Of a DNA stretch of 64,000 nucleotides, positions 23,933 through 32,896 are shown piece by piece. Within the stretch, counting starts at the first letter, position 1, and each line of letters starts with the position of its first letter. The stretch is from positions 1 through 64,000 of the forward strand of contig CBKWJC010000035.1 of the NCBI GenBank assembly GCA_966674685.1, given 5' to 3'. A program made the position numbers and the translations under genes. A model generated the notes under the pieces. The model was not told the DNA's origin, did not search any database, and was given only the letters and a program-made list of their open reading frames with translations. The DNA comes from Thainema sp966674685. GTDB taxonomy: Bacteria; Cyanobacteriota; Cyanobacteriia; Phormidesmidales; Phormidesmidaceae.

Positions 23933-26713
23933 CTAGCCAAAAATATCAAGCTGTTCCGTTGGATCAGACACTTCTTTAGCTTTTGATTTCCCATTATTGC
24001 CGTTGGTGCTCGCAGAGTTACCGCCACCTTTGCGTAAACCAACGGCAATTTTGCTGTGCTTTTCAATCTGCGTCATCACCTGCTTGGCTCGCTGAATCAC
24101 CGAGCTGGGTAGACCCGCTAAACGCCCAGCCTCAATGCCGTAGGAGCGATCGGCTCCTCCGGGCTGCACGCGATGCAAAAAGATGATTTGATCCGGCATT
24201 TCTTTCACTGTGACCTGATAGTTAGCCACGTTTTCAAGAATGGAAGCTAGCTCATTCAGCTCATGATAGTGGGTCGCGAAAATTGTCCGCGATCGCAACT
24301 CAATCGCCAAGTGTTCGGCCACCGCCCAGGCAATCGATAGCCCGTCAAACGTCGCCGTTCCTCGGCCAATCTCATCCAGCAGCACCAATGATTTTGGCGT
24401 GGCATGGTTCAAAATATTCGCCGTCTCATTCATCTCCACCATGAACGTAGACTGACCTGTGGCTAAATCGTCCACTGCCCCCACACGAGTGAAAATGCGA
24501 TCGCAGATCCCCAACGTTGCCTCCCGCGCTGGCACAAAGCTACCCACCTGCGCCATTAGCTGAATCAGCCCCACCTGCCGCAAATAGCAACTCTTCCCGC
24601 TTGCATTCGGCCCCGTCAGAATAATCAGATCCGGTAAATCCTTACCCTGACTCCCTCGACTCCCTTTACCTCTACCTCGGTGCGTTTCGCTCTGCTCAAC
24701 ACGCCCTACAGAATCACCCTCTACAGCCTCACTCCCCATCTCCGTCGAATTCGGCACAAAGAACCCTGACGGCAGCGACTTCTCCACCACCGGATGCCGT
24801 CCGTCTTCAATCTGAATCTCGCGCCCCTGAGTCATCACAGGCCGACAGTAGCCTTGGTAGACGGCAACCTCTGCTAGGGCTGAGAGGACATCGGCGGCGG
24901 CGACCGCTTGGGCCACTGCGCGAATGATTTCCACTTGCTCCCCAACTTCAGCGCGAAGCTGGCTGAAAATTTCGTATTCCAGCTTATTAATGTCGTCCCG
25001 CAGGTGAAAGACGCGCGATTCCCGCTCCTTCAGTTCCGGCGTGATGTAGCGCTCCTCATTGGTTAGCGTTTGCTTGCGAATATAGTCATCGGGAGCCTGA
25101 TCCGCCTTGGAACGAGAGAGACTGAGGTAGTAACCAAAGGTTTTATTGAAGCCCACTTTCAGGGTGGAAATGCCCGTGCGTTGCCGCTCAGTGACTTCCA
25201 GATTGGCGATCCACTGCTGGTCATCGGCAATTTGATGGCGGAGCTGATCCAGCTGCTCATTCACGCCATCCCGGATGATGTTGCCGTCAGAAAGGGACAG
25301 CGGCGGAAATTCAACTAAGTGCGATCGCAGTTTGTGCCCCAGTTCGTCTAAGCTCTGCGGCACCTGCTGCAAGCGCTTCAGGTAGGGCGATTCCGCTTCT
25401 GCGACCAGTGCCGCTAGTTCGGGTAATCGGGCAAACGAATCCGCCATCGCGACCAGATCGCGAGCATTGGCCGTTCCGGAACCCGCCCGACCCGCCAGCC
25501 GCTCCAGGTCGTAAATTTGCTTCAGCAGCTTTTGCAGCATTTGGCGCAGAGCGCCCTTGGCGACTAGCTCCTGGATAGTGTCCTGGCGGGCGGTGATACC
25601 CTTCAGATCCAGCAGTGGCTGTAGCAGCCAGCGCCGCAACGCCCGTCCCCCCATTGCGGTTTGGGTTTGATCCAGCGCCCAAAGCAGCGACCCGTGAAAT
25701 GTACCATCCCGACAGGTCTGGGTAATCTCCAAATTGCGGCGCGACTGGTGATCCAGCACCAGATACTGGGTAGTTGTGTAGGTAGACAGCAGGTGCAGCG
25801 GTACCTGCCCGCCTTTCTGCGTGTCTTCGATATATTCCAGCAGTCCACCAGCGGCTCGCACGGCCAAAGGTAAGTGCTCGCAGCCTAAACCCTCCAAGGA
25901 TTTCAGCCGGAAGGTTTCCAGCAGCCGCTGACGCGCTTCACTTTGGGTGAAGGGAGACTGAGATCGCAACGTGTAGCAAAACTGAGGCGGCAAGCAGTCC
26001 GGCAAATGATCCGACCGTTCACCGGGGCGCAGTAGTCCGGTAATATCTGGGGCGTTGACGGGGACTAACACCTCGGCAGGCTGAAGCCGCATCAGCTCTT
26101 GGGTAAGCTGCTCTAGCTCTTTCGCTTGAGTGGTGAGAAATTCGCCCGTCGAAATATCGGCATAGGCCAGCCCCCAGCTATTTCCGGCGATTACGACCGC
26201 AGCCAGAAAATTATTGCGCCGCGCCGACAGCATCCCTTCTTCCAGCACCGTACCGGGTGTGATCACTCGCACCACAGCCCGTTCAACCAGGCGACCCTGA
26301 GCTTCGGCAGCGTCTTCAATTTGGTCACAAACAGCGACCGCATAGCCTTTCTCGACCAAAATCCGACAGTAGCGATCCAGCGCGTGATGCGGAATTCCGG
26401 CCATTGGCACCCGGCCAATCGCTTTGCCACCGTCCTTACTGGTCAATACCAACTCCAGCTCCCGCGAAACTGCGATCGCATCTTGGAAAAAGGTCTCGAA
26501 AAAGTCACCCACCCGATAGAGCAGCAGCGCATGGGGATACTGATCCTTCATCTCTGCAAAGTGGCTCATCATCGGCGTGAGGTCTTCGCGGTTCACCTGC
26601 CGATAGTCAGCATAGCGAACCTCATGCTTGACGAGCTGTTCGGGCAGACCGTAATGAGATTGAGTATCGGGGGATTCAGCAGTTGGGACAGTATCGCTTG
26701 CAGTATCGCTCAT
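23933..26713 (-). CDS. mutS: DNA mismatch repair protein MutS
   Basis: 926 aa. Recognises mismatches and starts repair with MutL. The N-terminal mismatch-binding domain has MMSHFAEMKDQYP and LLYRVGDFFETF (the Phe-x-Glu region), then connector, lever and clamp domains, and the ATPase with Walker A GPNASGKS (near 700-707), the MutS signature DDLATGQSTFMVEM and Walker B LLDEIGRGT. Between the clamp and the ATPase (about 654-692) lies a low-complexity stretch, including VGRVEQSETH, encoded by a dispersed DNA repeat inserted in frame. The C-terminus has a Ser/Asn/Gly linker then QLDIFG. All catalytic motifs are intact, so function is expected. Confidence 0.96.
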   Translation of the reverse strand: MSDTASDTVPTAESPDTQSHYGLPEQLVKHEVRYADYRQVNREDLTPMMSHFAEMKDQYPHALLLYRVGDFFETFFQDAIAVSRELELVLTSKDGGKAIGRVPMAGIPHHALDRYCRILVEKGYAVAVCDQIEDAAEAQGRLVERAVVRVITPGTVLEEGMLSARRNNFLAAVVIAGNSWGLAYADISTGEFLTTQAKELEQLTQELMRLQPAEVLVPVNAPDITGLLRPGERSDHLPDCLPPQFCYTLRSQSPFTQSEARQRLLETFRLKSLEGLGCEHLPLAVRAAGGLLEYIEDTQKGGQVPLHLLSTYTTTQYLVLDHQSRRNLEITQTCRDGTFHGSLLWALDQTQTAMGGRALRRWLLQPLLDLKGITARQDTIQELVAKGALRQMLQKLLKQIYDLERLAGRAGSGTANARDLVAMADSFARLPELAALVAEAESPYLKRLQQVPQSLDELGHKLRSHLVEFPPLSLSDGNIIRDGVNEQLDQLRHQIADDQQWIANLEVTERQRTGISTLKVGFNKTFGYYLSLSRSKADQAPDDYIRKQTLTNEERYITPELKERESRVFHLRDDINKLEYEIFSQLRAEVGEQVEIIRAVAQAVAAADVLSALAEVAVYQGYCRPVMTQGREIQIEDGRHPVVEKSLPSGFFVPNSTEMGSEAVEGDSVGRVEQSETHRGRGKGSRGSQGKDLPDLIILTGPNASGKSCYLRQVGLIQLMAQVGSFVPAREATLGICDRIFTRVGAVDDLATGQSTFMVEMNETANILNHATPKSLVLLDEIGRGTATFDGLSIAWAVAEHLAIELRSRTIFATHYHELNELASILENVANYQVTVKEMPDQIIFLHRVQPGGADRSYGIEAGRLAGLPSSVIQRAKQVMTQIEKHSKIAVGLRKGGGNSASTNGNNGKSKAKEVSDPTEQLDIFG
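24679..24709 (-). repeat. Dispersed repeat inserted in frame in mutS
   Basis: GGTGCGTTTCGCTC...AACACGCCCTAC is the same type of element as at 10442 and 30612. In the mutS frame it encodes VGRVEQSETH. Flanking sequence (about 24640-24752) is low-complexity CT-rich DNA like the intergenic heptamer tracts. Confidence 0.65.
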
Positions 26714-26835
26714 TGATGGCTTCAGGCAGGCACTTAATACAATAGTTATTCTCCACCTATGGTACGAGGCAGAACGTCGTCTGTGGTCGATGTAACGCGG
26801 ATTTTCAGATTTAGGCTGTTATGAGCATCGCCATT

Positions 26836-26940
26836 TGGGTCAAGACATTTATGAATTCCAACGTTCAAACGTTTAAACGTTCCAACGTTCAAACGTTTTC
26901 CGAGTTTCCCAACGTCTTCACTAATGTGACCACTGCTCTA
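26836..26940 (+). repeat. AACGTT palindromic element, copy 2
   Basis: Contains AACGTTCAAACGTTTAAACG and further AACGTT units, then GAGTTTCCCAACGTC and AATGTGACCACTGCT, as in copy 1. It lies downstream of the DUF427 gene (minus strand) and upstream of mutS. Confidence 0.75.
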
Positions 26941-26961
26941 GCCTTGCATATCAGACTCCAG

Positions 26962-27456
26962 CTACCAGCCCCAGGTACCCGCGCCACCCTTGAAGGGGCC
27001 GACAATCTCAGACGTAATCCAGCCGCCGTAGAAATCGCCCGCTTGGGACTGCACTTGCTCACCATCAACATAGCAGGCATCCATCCGGCTGGGATACACC
27101 GCAATGTAATCCTGGATCTCAGCAAACTGCGGCGAGGGTGACGGGTAGTACCAGGCCGCATTCTCCGCCCGCTTGTCGCCCACTTCAATCGTGTAGTAGC
27201 TGGCGGCTCCCTTCCATTCGCAGAACGTGGAGCGCGGGGTAGGCTTAAAATACTCCATCTGCACATCTTCCGGCGGCAGATAGTAAACCGGGGGATGACT
27301 GGTTTCCAGTACCCGCTTGGCGCGTCGCGTATCTGCGATCGCAACTCCGTTAAATTCAACCCGAATGTGCTTATTAGAATCTTCTAAACGGGGCGGACGG
27401 GGATAGTCCCAAACCGACTCTTGACCGGGGCCAGGTTCAATCCGAGCAGGATGCAT
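26962..27456 (-). CDS. DUF427 domain protein
   Basis: 164 aa, soluble. A single DUF427 domain: IRVEFNGVAIADTRRAKRVLE, HPPVYYLPPEDV, FCEWKGAASYY and AWYYPSPSPQFAEI fit the family. Function unknown; proteins of this family are common in cyanobacteria and plants. Oppositely oriented AACGTT elements lie on each side (26836-26940 and 27521-27600). Confidence 0.88.
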   Translation of the reverse strand: MHPARIEPGPGQESVWDYPRPPRLEDSNKHIRVEFNGVAIADTRRAKRVLETSHPPVYYLPPEDVQMEYFKPTPRSTFCEWKGAASYYTIEVGDKRAENAAWYYPSPSPQFAEIQDYIAVYPSRMDACYVDGEQVQSQAGDFYGGWITSEIVGPFKGGAGTWGW

Positions 27457-27520
27457 AGCTGATTTTATACTCGTAACGCTTCAGTACCCTATCTTAAAAC
27501 TTGTCCTCAGGCTTAGCTTG

Positions 27521-27600
27521 TAGAACGTTAGGAAACTGGGAAAACGTTAGAACGTTAGAACGTTTAAACGTTTGAACGTTGGATTCAGACATATAAACAA
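27521..27600 (-). repeat. AACGTT palindromic element, copy 3
   Basis: Reverse-orientation copy: GAACGTTAGGAAACTGGG, then AACGTT units and AACGTTGGATTCAGAC. Read on the minus strand it aligns with copies 1 and 2. Followed by a C-rich low-complexity tract (27601-27655). Confidence 0.7.
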
Positions 27601-27722
27601 AGCCCCCTTTCCCCCCTGCCCCTTTTCCCCCTTACCCTCCTCCTCACCCAAAAAAACAGCCATCAACCATCCAGTCCAACCAGAGATTGAGCTAGCATAA
27701 ACACTAGCCGAGATTAATTAAT

Positions 27723-29129
27723 ATGGTGGACTTTCTGGACTACTATCAGGTTCTGCAACTCGAACGCCACGCCACGCCGACAGAAATTCGGCAAGCGTTT
27801 CATCGGCTGGCGCGTCAGTATCATCCTGACCTACATCCCAATAATCCCAATGCAGAAACCCAGTTTAAGCAGATTTGTGAAGCCTACGAAGTCCTGAGCG
27901 ATCCTACCCGTCGCCAGCAGTACGATCAGCGGTATGGCCCAGAGCTAACGTCAGCATCTCCTAACATATCAGCCAAAGCAGCGGCCAGCGATCGCAACCC
28001 CGTTCACCGTCGCTATCGCCAGTGTCTCGATAAGGTGGCTGAGCATGACTATCAAACGGCGCTGCAAGACTTAAATCAATTAATCGACGATGCGCCGGAT
28101 TTTGTCGATGCTTACCTGACGCGGTTCCAAGTGCGCTATGAGCTGCATGACGATCGCGGTATTCTGTCTGATTTTCACCAGATCAAGCAAATTGCTCCTC
28201 AGCAGGCTGAAGCATACTACTATCTCGGTCTGGCTCGCTATCGGTTGGGCTACACCCAGTTTGCGATCGAAGCGTACAGCCAAGCGATTACTCATCATCG
28301 CCAGTATGCTCAAGCCTACTATCGGCGTGGTTTAGCCCATCAGGATTTGCAGGAAGATGATGAAGCGATTCTTGATTTTCAAGCTGCTGTCACTCTGTTT
28401 AACGCCCAAAAGAATCAGCTCAGCTCCGATTTAGCCCAAATTGCCCTCAATACGCTGCGGGCAAAATCGACCAAATCCTCTCAAGTGCCAACTCAGTCGG
28501 GTAAGTCAGACCGAGTAAGCGCACGATTCCGCCGAGCAGCTCATCCAGAGTTTTCATCATCGCCCGTGTTCACCAACCGCTTGTTGCAGCTCCTGTACAG
28601 TAGTTGGCAAACCGCGAGTCGGTATCTGTTCAATCCCGGCGGTGGGTTGCTGCCCGCCTATGCCCGCCTCAACTCGGCTCAGGCTCGCTGTGTCAGTCTT
28701 TTTCTGACTGCGATCGCATGTGTCAGCTTTGCCCTCAGCGTTTATGTCGGCAGTGACTCTTCCTGGATGCTGCTGCTCAGACTCTACCTGGTCAGTAGCG
28801 GTACATTTCTCATCCTAGTTGCGCTCAATGGGCTGGTTCGACTCACGACCCGCAGCCGCATGAACAGCGCCGTTGATGTGTTCATCGCTAGTACTACCAT
28901 TCTGCCGATTGGTTTATTGGCTCCGCTAGGTGCGATCGCAACTCAAGTTGACCTCATCCTGTTTATCGTTGTCGCCGCTTTCGCCGTTTGCCTCGTGGTC
29001 TTGACGCTCTACCACGGCTACACCCAAATTCTCAACCTGACGGAACAAACCGCGACGCTGACCGTTCCTCTGGTTCTGCTGCTGAGCGGCTGGGGAGCCA
29101 CCTGGCTTAGCACCATTCTGCTGACCTGA
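27723..29129 (+). CDS. DnaJ-domain and TPR membrane protein
   Basis: 468 aa. J domain at residues 3-70 with the HPD motif at 34-36, which stimulates DnaK ATPase. Then TPR-like helical repeats (about 100-235), a Ser-rich linker, and four hydrophobic helices in the last 150 residues. A membrane-bound J-protein probably recruits Hsp70 to client proteins at the thylakoid or plasma membrane; partner and client are inference. The start is the ATG at 27723, just after ATTAATTAAT. Confidence 0.85.
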   Translation: MVDFLDYYQVLQLERHATPTEIRQAFHRLARQYHPDLHPNNPNAETQFKQICEAYEVLSDPTRRQQYDQRYGPELTSASPNISAKAAASDRNPVHRRYRQCLDKVAEHDYQTALQDLNQLIDDAPDFVDAYLTRFQVRYELHDDRGILSDFHQIKQIAPQQAEAYYYLGLARYRLGYTQFAIEAYSQAITHHRQYAQAYYRRGLAHQDLQEDDEAILDFQAAVTLFNAQKNQLSSDLAQIALNTLRAKSTKSSQVPTQSGKSDRVSARFRRAAHPEFSSSPVFTNRLLQLLYSSWQTASRYLFNPGGGLLPAYARLNSAQARCVSLFLTAIACVSFALSVYVGSDSSWMLLLRLYLVSSGTFLILVALNGLVRLTTRSRMNSAVDVFIASTTILPIGLLAPLGAIATQVDLILFIVVAAFAVCLVVLTLYHGYTQILNLTEQTATLTVPLVLLLSGWGATWLSTILLT

Positions 29130-29244
29130 ACATTGCGGAATATTACGAGTTGTCCCCCAAGTTTCAAGTATCCTTAAGTTTGATGGCAGCCACTTCGCTA
29201 ACTGGCCTAACCTAGAAATGTAGACACCCACCCGGAGAGTAACG

Positions 29245-29433
29245 ATGGATAAGACACTGCTGTCTCTCCTCATTTTAGCGGCACTGCTCATCAGTGCATT
29301 GCTTCCGACGACTGTAGTTCACCTTGGATTCATCGTGGTCTTGTCGCTGCTAGTGACTCGTGGCTCCTGGGCAATCTTACAAGCGTTTACCGTTCGGGCG
29401 CAAGTCCCCGAACCCATTGACATTTACGATTAG
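29245..29433 (+). CDS. Small two-helix membrane protein, unknown
   Basis: 62 aa. GGAGAG lies 6 bases before the ATG, so translation is likely. Two hydrophobic helices (5-20 and 24-48) and a short polar tail. No family recognised. It follows the DnaJ-TPR gene by 115 bp on the same strand and is followed by an intrinsic terminator at 29540. Confidence 0.65.
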   Translation: MDKTLLSLLILAALLISALLPTTVVHLGFIVVLSLLVTRGSWAILQAFTVRAQVPEPIDIYD

Positions 29434-29539
29434 CGCGAATTTCAATTCGCACAAATTGTCAGCTTAAATTGACATAAACTGCACTGTTTAGGTTCTGACG
29501 GTCAAGACCACAGCTATAGATTGGGCTGAATTGGGCTTC

Positions 29540-29577
29540 AAATAAGAAGGCGCACCGCGTCTTCTTATTTTTCTATT
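29540..29577 (+). terminator. Intrinsic terminator
   Basis: AAATAAGAAG (29540-29549) pairs with CTTCTTATTT (29561-29570). The 11-base loop can pair further (GCG/CGC), and T-rich TTCTATTT follows. It ends the small membrane-protein transcript. Confidence 0.65.
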
Positions 29578-29633
29578 TATACTTTCCTACCCTCCTACGC
29601 CTTACTCCTCACTCCTCTCGCCTCACTTCTCAC

Positions 29634-30581
29634 TCACGCCTCACTCAACTGCACACCCGACGAGCAAAACTGAGCGATCCAAAAATCAACATCTGGATCG
29701 GCCAGTTCAGCCTGTGCCTGCTGCCGAATGCGTTCCGCTTCCTGGCGAGACTGAGCCAGCGCAAACACCGTTGGCCCTGATCCTGACATCATTGCGCCTA
29801 GAGAGCTAAATTCTGCTAGCGTATCTCGTAACTGGCCAACTTGGGGATGAGCAGGCAGCACGATCTTCTCAAAATCGTTGTAGAGATGCCGACCAATTTC
29901 AGCCGGATTATGGTGTCCGAGAGCCGCAACCAGTTCGCCAGAGTGAACCTGATGCCAGCGCTCGGCCAAACTGTCAGCAGCGGACACATAGGTATCGCGA
30001 AACTTTTCCCGAAACGTACCGTAGGCCCAAGGCGTTGAAATCGAGAGGCTGCGATGCTTCGCTAGCACGACATGTAGATTGCTGTTGACGTCTAGTGGAG
30101 CCAGTTTTTCGCCCCGTCCTGTTGCGATCGCAGTGCCGCCCGTGATGCAAAACGGGATATCTGATCCTAACTGTTTTCCTAATTCCTGTAGCTCAATGTG
30201 GGTCAGTCCCAGCTTCCACAGCAGGTTGAGGCCAACCAGAACGGCTGCCGCATCGGCTGAACCACCCGCTAGCCCTGCCCCCACCGGAATCCGCTTTTCA
30301 ATCGTGATCTCAACCCCGCCGTGTCGCTGCAATAAATCAGGATACTGTTCCCACATTAGCTCGACCACTCGGTAGGCCAAGTTTCGCTGATCCGTTGGCA
30401 CCTCAGGATGGTTGCACTGAATCCGCACGTCATCAACACTGATTTCTCGCAGACTAACCCGATCGGCTAGGCTAACGCTCTGCATCACCATTGCCAGCTC
30501 GTGATAGCCATCGGGGCGATCACCAATGATTTCTAGATAGAGATTAATTTTGGCAAAAGCCAAGAGCGAATAAATACGCAT
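29634..30581 (-). CDS. ispE: 4-diphosphocytidyl-2-C-methyl-D-erythritol kinase (IspE)
   Basis: 315 aa GHMP kinase of the MEP isoprenoid pathway; phosphorylates CDP-methylerythritol using ATP, in the cytosol. FAKINLYL with the conserved Lys11, the substrate motif DGYHEL (24-29), and the ATP-binding glycine-rich loop PVGAGLAGGSADAAA (99-113) are present, as is the C-terminal MMSGSGPTVFAL. Length is typical. It lies 98 bp downstream of rsmA on the same strand, an order often seen in cyanobacteria; a repeat occupies the gap. Confidence 0.96.
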   Translation of the reverse strand: MRIYSLLAFAKINLYLEIIGDRPDGYHELAMVMQSVSLADRVSLREISVDDVRIQCNHPEVPTDQRNLAYRVVELMWEQYPDLLQRHGGVEITIEKRIPVGAGLAGGSADAAAVLVGLNLLWKLGLTHIELQELGKQLGSDIPFCITGGTAIATGRGEKLAPLDVNSNLHVVLAKHRSLSISTPWAYGTFREKFRDTYVSAADSLAERWHQVHSGELVAALGHHNPAEIGRHLYNDFEKIVLPAHPQVGQLRDTLAEFSSLGAMMSGSGPTVFALAQSRQEAERIRQQAQAELADPDVDFWIAQFCSSGVQLSEA

Positions 30582-30611
30582 GGGTGGGGACTGCTGAACG
30601 AGATTAAGAAC

Positions 30612-30644
30612 CGTAGGGTGCCGTTAGCGATAGCGTAACGCACC
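30612..30644. repeat. GTAGGGTGC/GCACC dispersed element between rsmA and ispE
   Basis: CCGTAGGGTGCCGTTAGCGA is followed by TAGCGTAACGCACC, forming an imperfect stem. Same element type as at 10442 and inside mutS. Confidence 0.55.
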
Positions 30645-30679
30645 AGCTTGAGTTATTTGCATAAGCCAAGTGTAGATTC

Positions 30680-31609
30680 TTATTTTTCCATCTCTGGTTC
30701 ACTTTGCGGCATTGATACGTGATGATCACTCTCCGACGCCGGATTAGAGGCATGATCTGAATTCTGGTGTGAATCGTGACCTGAGACATCTCCAGCTTCG
30801 CTACTCAGCACATTGCTCAACGCCACCCACTGCGCCACGCTGACATCTTCCGCTCTGGCCTGGGGCGAAATGTCCAGTTGTTCAAATAGGTCTAAACTGC
30901 GATCGCGATCTAACAGACCTTTGAGATTATTACGCAGCATTTTTCGTTTAGTGGCAAAGCCAACTTTGACCAACGTTTCCATGTGGCGCGGCTGGTTAAC
31001 CACAGTTGGAAACGGTCGGGGCGTCAGTCGCACCACCGCAGAATCGACCTTCGGCGGCGGCTGAAAGGCTTTAGCTGGCACTGTGCAAATAAAATCGGCC
31101 TGGGCCAGATACTGAACGCGCACCGAAAGCGCCCCAAAACTCTTGTTGCCCGGTTTAGCACAGATCCGCTCGGCCACCTCTTTTTGCACCAGCAGCACAA
31201 CGGTTTCAAACGGATCTGGATTAGGATTGGCAATTGTCCCCAACAAACGCTCCAGAATTGGGCCAGTGATGTAGTAGGGAATATTGGCCACGACTTTGTT
31301 TGGCGACTGAAACTGCTCAAATTGCTCCAGTTGAGCCGCCCAATCTAGTTCCAGTACGTCGCCTTGCAGCAGCAGAAAATTTTGAGCATTCCGAAAGGTC
31401 TGCACCAGCCGCTTACAGAGATCGCGATCGATTTCAATCGCGACGACAGATTCCACCAGCGGCAGCAGCCAGCGCGTCAAAATCCCCGTTCCCGGCCCGA
31501 TTTCTAACACCCGATCCGATCCGGTCAACTGGGCAGCGGTCAAAATCTGGTGCAGCACTTTTTCGCTGCGGAGCCAGTGTTGACCAAATCGTTTACGAGG
31601 TTGTGCCAT
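30680..31609 (-). CDS. rsmA: 16S rRNA dimethyladenosine transferase (RsmA/KsgA)
   Basis: 309 aa. Dimethylates two adjacent adenines near the 3' end of 16S rRNA with SAM. It opens with RKRFGQHWL, has the SAM-binding EIGPGTG (36-42), the catalytic NIPY (109-112) and the late motif PPPKVDSAVVRL. The last about 40 residues are a His/Ser/Asp-rich low-complexity tail that is not part of the family core. It is the first gene of a likely rsmA-ispE unit. Confidence 0.96.
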   Translation of the reverse strand: MAQPRKRFGQHWLRSEKVLHQILTAAQLTGSDRVLEIGPGTGILTRWLLPLVESVVAIEIDRDLCKRLVQTFRNAQNFLLLQGDVLELDWAAQLEQFEQFQSPNKVVANIPYYITGPILERLLGTIANPNPDPFETVVLLVQKEVAERICAKPGNKSFGALSVRVQYLAQADFICTVPAKAFQPPPKVDSAVVRLTPRPFPTVVNQPRHMETLVKVGFATKRKMLRNNLKGLLDRDRSLDLFEQLDISPQARAEDVSVAQWVALSNVLSSEAGDVSGHDSHQNSDHASNPASESDHHVSMPQSEPEMEK

Positions 31610-31681
31610 TCGTGATGCTGTCCGTTTATGTACGCTTATTTAGCTTCTAGTCACATCTTGCACCAAATACCCAGAAGGTTG

Positions 31682-31708
31682 TTTTGCCGTCGAGATGCGG
31701 CGGCAAAA
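31682..31708. terminator. Small TTTTGCCG/CGGCAAAA hairpin
   Basis: Perfect 8-bp arms (31682-31689, 31701-31708) with an 11-base loop, upstream of rsmA and downstream of the triple-repeat gene. Confidence 0.4.
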
Positions 31709-31756
31709 TAACCGCTTCGGGTTCTCAAAGTGCAAGGTGCAAAATGCGGGTTCTAC

Positions 31757-31805
31757 AAAAGAGGTGTGGGTGTGCAGTCTGCGCCCACACACCCACACCT
31801 CTTTT
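31757..31805 (-). terminator. Strong hairpin downstream of the triple-repeat gene
   Basis: Perfect 18-bp arms (31757-31774 and 31788-31805) with a 13-base loop. On the minus strand the stem ends in TTTT, as expected for termination of the gene ending at 31817. Confidence 0.65.
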
Positions 31806-31816
31806 CCCAACAAAGC

Positions 31817-32896
31817 CTATTGCACTTTTAGATTATTGCTGTAGTTATGATAACCAGCAAGCCCCCCGTTGCTGAACTCAACGATGCTTTTGTCGTAGTA
31901 AAAGCGCTCTCGACAAATTGATTGATCTTGCTCAATTTGTGTGGGTGTGCCTTGGATCAGCAAAATCTCTTCTTGAGTTGAGTCGAATGTCCAAGCGGTT
32001 GCCTCCGGCATCTGAACGCCGCTGGGAACCACCACCACATTGAGATTACCATCAGCATTGTGGTAGCCAATCACGGCATTATTTTCTAGCTCAATCAGAC
32101 TATTCCCGTAATACAGTAGCTCTTGGTTGAGGGCTTCGTAGCGAATAAACTGGCTGGGCGTGCCTTCAATGGCAAAGACAGCCTCCTTCGTTGAACCCAG
32201 GCTCCAAAAGCCATCTGGAATGGCAGAACTGTTGGGCAGGTCCTTCGGCAAAATCACCAGTAGATTATTATCCACATCCTGATAGTCTATAACTCGTCCA
32301 TTCTGCACATCGACGCGACTGCTGTTGAAATAAAACAGCTCTCTGCATTGGGAGTCGTATTTAATCGTGCGGGTTGGTTCACCCTGGATCGCCAGCATTT
32401 GTCCTCGGCTAGAGCCAATGTGCCACAAGCTTTCTAGCGGCTGAGTCGCCCGTTCAGCCGCCGCCGCCTTTCTCGCTGCATATTGGCGATTTTGGGCATA
32501 CTGAGTGGCGCGATCGCGCGCGATCGCAGATTGACTATGCATATTGGGAACAGCCGCCATCAGCTCACTGGCTTCTTGCCACCATGCTGCAATCTTTTCC
32601 CATTCCTGCTTAGTTTTGGCCGTTTGGGTCAGCTCTGATGCGCTCATTGCCTTGTTGACGGCCAGCCGAAATTCGTCCGACGGTTGCGATCGCGGACGAA
32701 GCTGCGCGATGTACAGTCCCAAACCAATCAGTCCCGCAATTCCGCTGCCGATGACAGCTACCCGTAACCCCATGAGCAGAGGTTGACGGATGCGTCGCCA
32801 GTCCCGCTTTCGGCGAATCCTCAATCCATCTTCTGTCTCATAGATTGAGATTTTATCGTCTTCGTAGGAAATGGATTTTCGACTTTTACGACCCAT
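31817..32896 (-). CDS. Membrane-anchored protein with three tandem 65-residue repeats
   Basis: 359 aa. A basic N-terminus, one membrane helix (about 47-67), a helical segment (85-155), then three copies of a domain of about 65 residues. The copies begin WHIGSSRGQMLAIQGEPT, WSLGSTKEAVFAIEGTPS and WTFDSTQEEILLIQGTPT. Each continues with a Tyr-rich strand (LFYFNSS, LLYYGNS, RFYYDKS) and ends in a YxxxxxNL(x)V pattern. The repeat recalls small SmpA/OmlA-like beta domains of secreted cyanobacterial proteins. Function unknown; the repeats should lie outside the cytoplasm. Confidence 0.8.
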   Translation of the reverse strand: MGRKSRKSISYEDDKISIYETEDGLRIRRKRDWRRIRQPLLMGLRVAVIGSGIAGLIGLGLYIAQLRPRSQPSDEFRLAVNKAMSASELTQTAKTKQEWEKIAAWWQEASELMAAVPNMHSQSAIARDRATQYAQNRQYAARKAAAAERATQPLESLWHIGSSRGQMLAIQGEPTRTIKYDSQCRELFYFNSSRVDVQNGRVIDYQDVDNNLLVILPKDLPNSSAIPDGFWSLGSTKEAVFAIEGTPSQFIRYEALNQELLYYGNSLIELENNAVIGYHNADGNLNVVVVPSGVQMPEATAWTFDSTQEEILLIQGTPTQIEQDQSICRERFYYDKSIVEFSNGGLAGYHNYSNNLKVQ

